The translations under genes and the position numbers were made by a program. 64,000 nt of DNA from the NCBI RefSeq assembly GCF_003428335.1, contig NZ_CP031704.1:2480001-2544000 (forward strand). The letters run 5' to 3'. Positions 62,952 to 64,000 of the stretch are shown here, one piece after another. This stretch comes from Solimonas sp. K1W22B-7. Its GTDB lineage: Bacteria; Pseudomonadota; Gammaproteobacteria; Nevskiales; Nevskiaceae. The stretch's first letter is position 1, and every line of letters starts with the position of its first letter. The notes under the pieces are model-generated. The model was not told the origin of the DNA. It made no database searches and was given only the letters and a program-made list of their open reading frames with translations.

Positions 62952-64000
62952 ACTTCCTCCAGCACGGCCAGCCGACGCTTGGATTCGGCAACGTAGGGGT
63001 TGCTGCGATCCCAGGCATAACCGGCCAGGATCGCGGAGATCATGCGGCGGATCTTCTCGGCCTGGTTCTCATGGAAGATGATCTTCTGGAAGCGGCCCTC
63101 GTACCAGGCCTCGACGAAGGCACGGAAGGTATCGACACCGGCCTTCAGCGGATCGGCATAGTCCTTCTGCCAGTCGACCGTTTCGCCGGCGTATTCACGG
63201 GCGATGCACTGGCTGGCCAGGCTGGCGGACTTGAAGGCGATGGTGACGCCACTGGAAAACACCGGGTCGAGGAACTCGCCGGCGTTGCCGAGCAAGGCGT
63301 AGCCCTTGCCCCAGAGCGTGCGCACGTTGGCCGCGTAGCCGACGATCTGGCGCGCGGGGGTGTCCCAGACGGCGTTGGCGAGCAGCCGCGACAGGGCCGG
63401 GTCCTCGCCGACCAGCGCGCGCAGGCGCTCGGTCTCGGTGCCGCCGTACTGCGCCAGGAACTCGGTACGGGCCACCACGCCCTGCGAGCAGCGGCCGTCG
63501 GAGAAGGGAATGGTCCAGTACCAGACATCGCAATGCTGCGGATGCACGGTGACGCGGATCTTGTTGCGGTCGAAGGTGCCCGGCGGGACACGGTCCTCGA
63601 CGTGGGTGAAGATTGCGCCGCGTGCAGGGAAACTGGAGGGCGTTTCCAGCTTGAGCAGGCGCGGCAGGGTGCGGCCGAAGCCGCTGGCGTCGAGCAGGTA
63701 GCGCGCCGTGACCTGGTAGCTGCTGCCATCGGGCCGCTTCACAGTGACCTGCGGTTGCTCGCCCTCGACGTCTACCGCGGTGACCTCGTGGCAGTAGCGG
63801 ATCTCGGCACCGGCGCGAGCGGCGCTGTCGGCCAGCACCTGGTCGAAGCGTGCGCGCTGCACCTGGTAGGTGGTGCCCCAGCCGGGCGAGAACTTCTCGC
63901 GGAAGTCGAAATCGGTGTAGCGCTCGCCCCAGGCGAAGGCAGCGCCGTTCTTGTACTGGAAGCCGGCTTCCACCACCGCCTGCAGCATGCCGGCGGCCTC
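62939..64000 (-). CDS. FAD-dependent oxidoreductase (tryptophan-halogenase-like), N-terminus beyond the window
   Basis: The frame stays open to the window edge, and about 354 residues are visible. The FAD-binding N-terminal GxGxxG and any halogenase lysine motif are outside. Visible features are WGTTYQVQRARFDQVL, the LLDASGFGR segment typical of group A flavin monooxygenases, and GYALLGNAGEFLDPVFSSGVTIAF, a variant of the FAD-contacting GDAxxxxDP region. The C-terminal helices follow. Similar flavoproteins accompany xanthomonadin and other aryl-polyene clusters. Whether it is an oxidase, reductase or halogenase cannot be decided from this part. An internal ATG at 63988 is not the true start. 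Confidence 0.8.
   Translation of the reverse strand, partial: EAAGMLQAVVEAGFQYKNGAAFAWGERYTDFDFREKFSPGWGTTYQVQRARFDQVLADSAARAGAEIRYCHEVTAVDVEGEQPQVTVKRPDGSSYQVTARYLLDASGFGRTLPRLLKLETPSSFPARGAIFTHVEDRVPPGTFDRNKIRVTVHPQHCDVWYWTIPFSDGRCSQGVVARTEFLAQYGGTETERLRALVGEDPALSRLLANAVWDTPARQIVGYAANVRTLWGKGYALLGNAGEFLDPVFSSGVTIAFKSASLASQCIAREYAGETVDWQKDYADPLKAGVDTFRAFVEAWYEGRFQKIIFHENQAEKIRRMISAILAGYAWDRSNPYVAESKRRLAVLEEVCAA

Overview
This is a high-GC bacterial chromosome segment, most likely from a gammaproteobacterium. The run smpB/ssrA, ratA-ratB, bamE, fur, recN, nadK, hrcA-grpE-dnaK-dnaJ is a classic gammaproteobacterial neighbourhood. The presence of hrcA, DUF1329, an aryl-polyene-type cluster and the glyoxylate genes suggests something near Nevskiales/Solimonadaceae or Xanthomonadales. 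That placement is an inference; no rRNA or other marker fixes the genus. No tRNA, rRNA, CRISPR array, transposase or prophage gene was seen.

Region 1 (756-24702, + strand) is one tightly packed 14-gene operon-like array. It encodes an ABC-2 exporter, two giant PUFA-synthase-like iterative polyketide/fatty-acid synthases (2380 and 1454 aa), a stand-alone ACP, a GT1 glycosyltransferase, an alpha/beta-hydrolase and two HxxxDG acyltransferases. It ends with a complete tripartite exporter: membrane-fusion protein, MacB-type ATPase, two FtsX-fold permeases and a TolC-like channel. Many junctions overlap by 4 bp, and three genes probably start with TTG. The combination resembles in kind the cyanobacterial heterocyst-glycolipid system (Hgl synthase, HglT, DevBCA-HgdD). 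I read it as a secondary-lipid or glycolipid assembly and export system; the product is unknown.

Region 2 (24713-54300) is mostly housekeeping. It holds a secreted Calx-beta/beta-propeller protein with a heme site, tmRNA and smpB, a sodium symporter, ratA/ratB, a DUF1329 protein, bamE/fur/recN/nadK and the heat-shock genes. These are followed by purB, two tandem fumarases (class II then class I), dsbB, rraA, a large membrane protein with a degenerate M48 peptidase fold, and the glyoxylate-shunt genes aceB and aceA. A 274-bp nested inverted-repeat element sits directly upstream of hrcA.

Region 3 (54326-64000) has a CPA2 antiporter (+), then a minus-strand array running off the right edge. This array is an aryl-polyene-type cluster: FAD-dependent oxidoreductase, DUF3261 lipoprotein, ketosynthase, hotdog dehydratase, FabG-type reductase and ketosynthase, in the order and spacing of the apeO-P-Q-R block. 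It is followed by three exported proteins that share domains in mosaic fashion and by a stand-alone Sfp-type phosphopantetheinyl transferase. The window therefore holds two separate ACP-dependent secondary-lipid or pigment pathways on either side of core genes, each with its own PPTase function.
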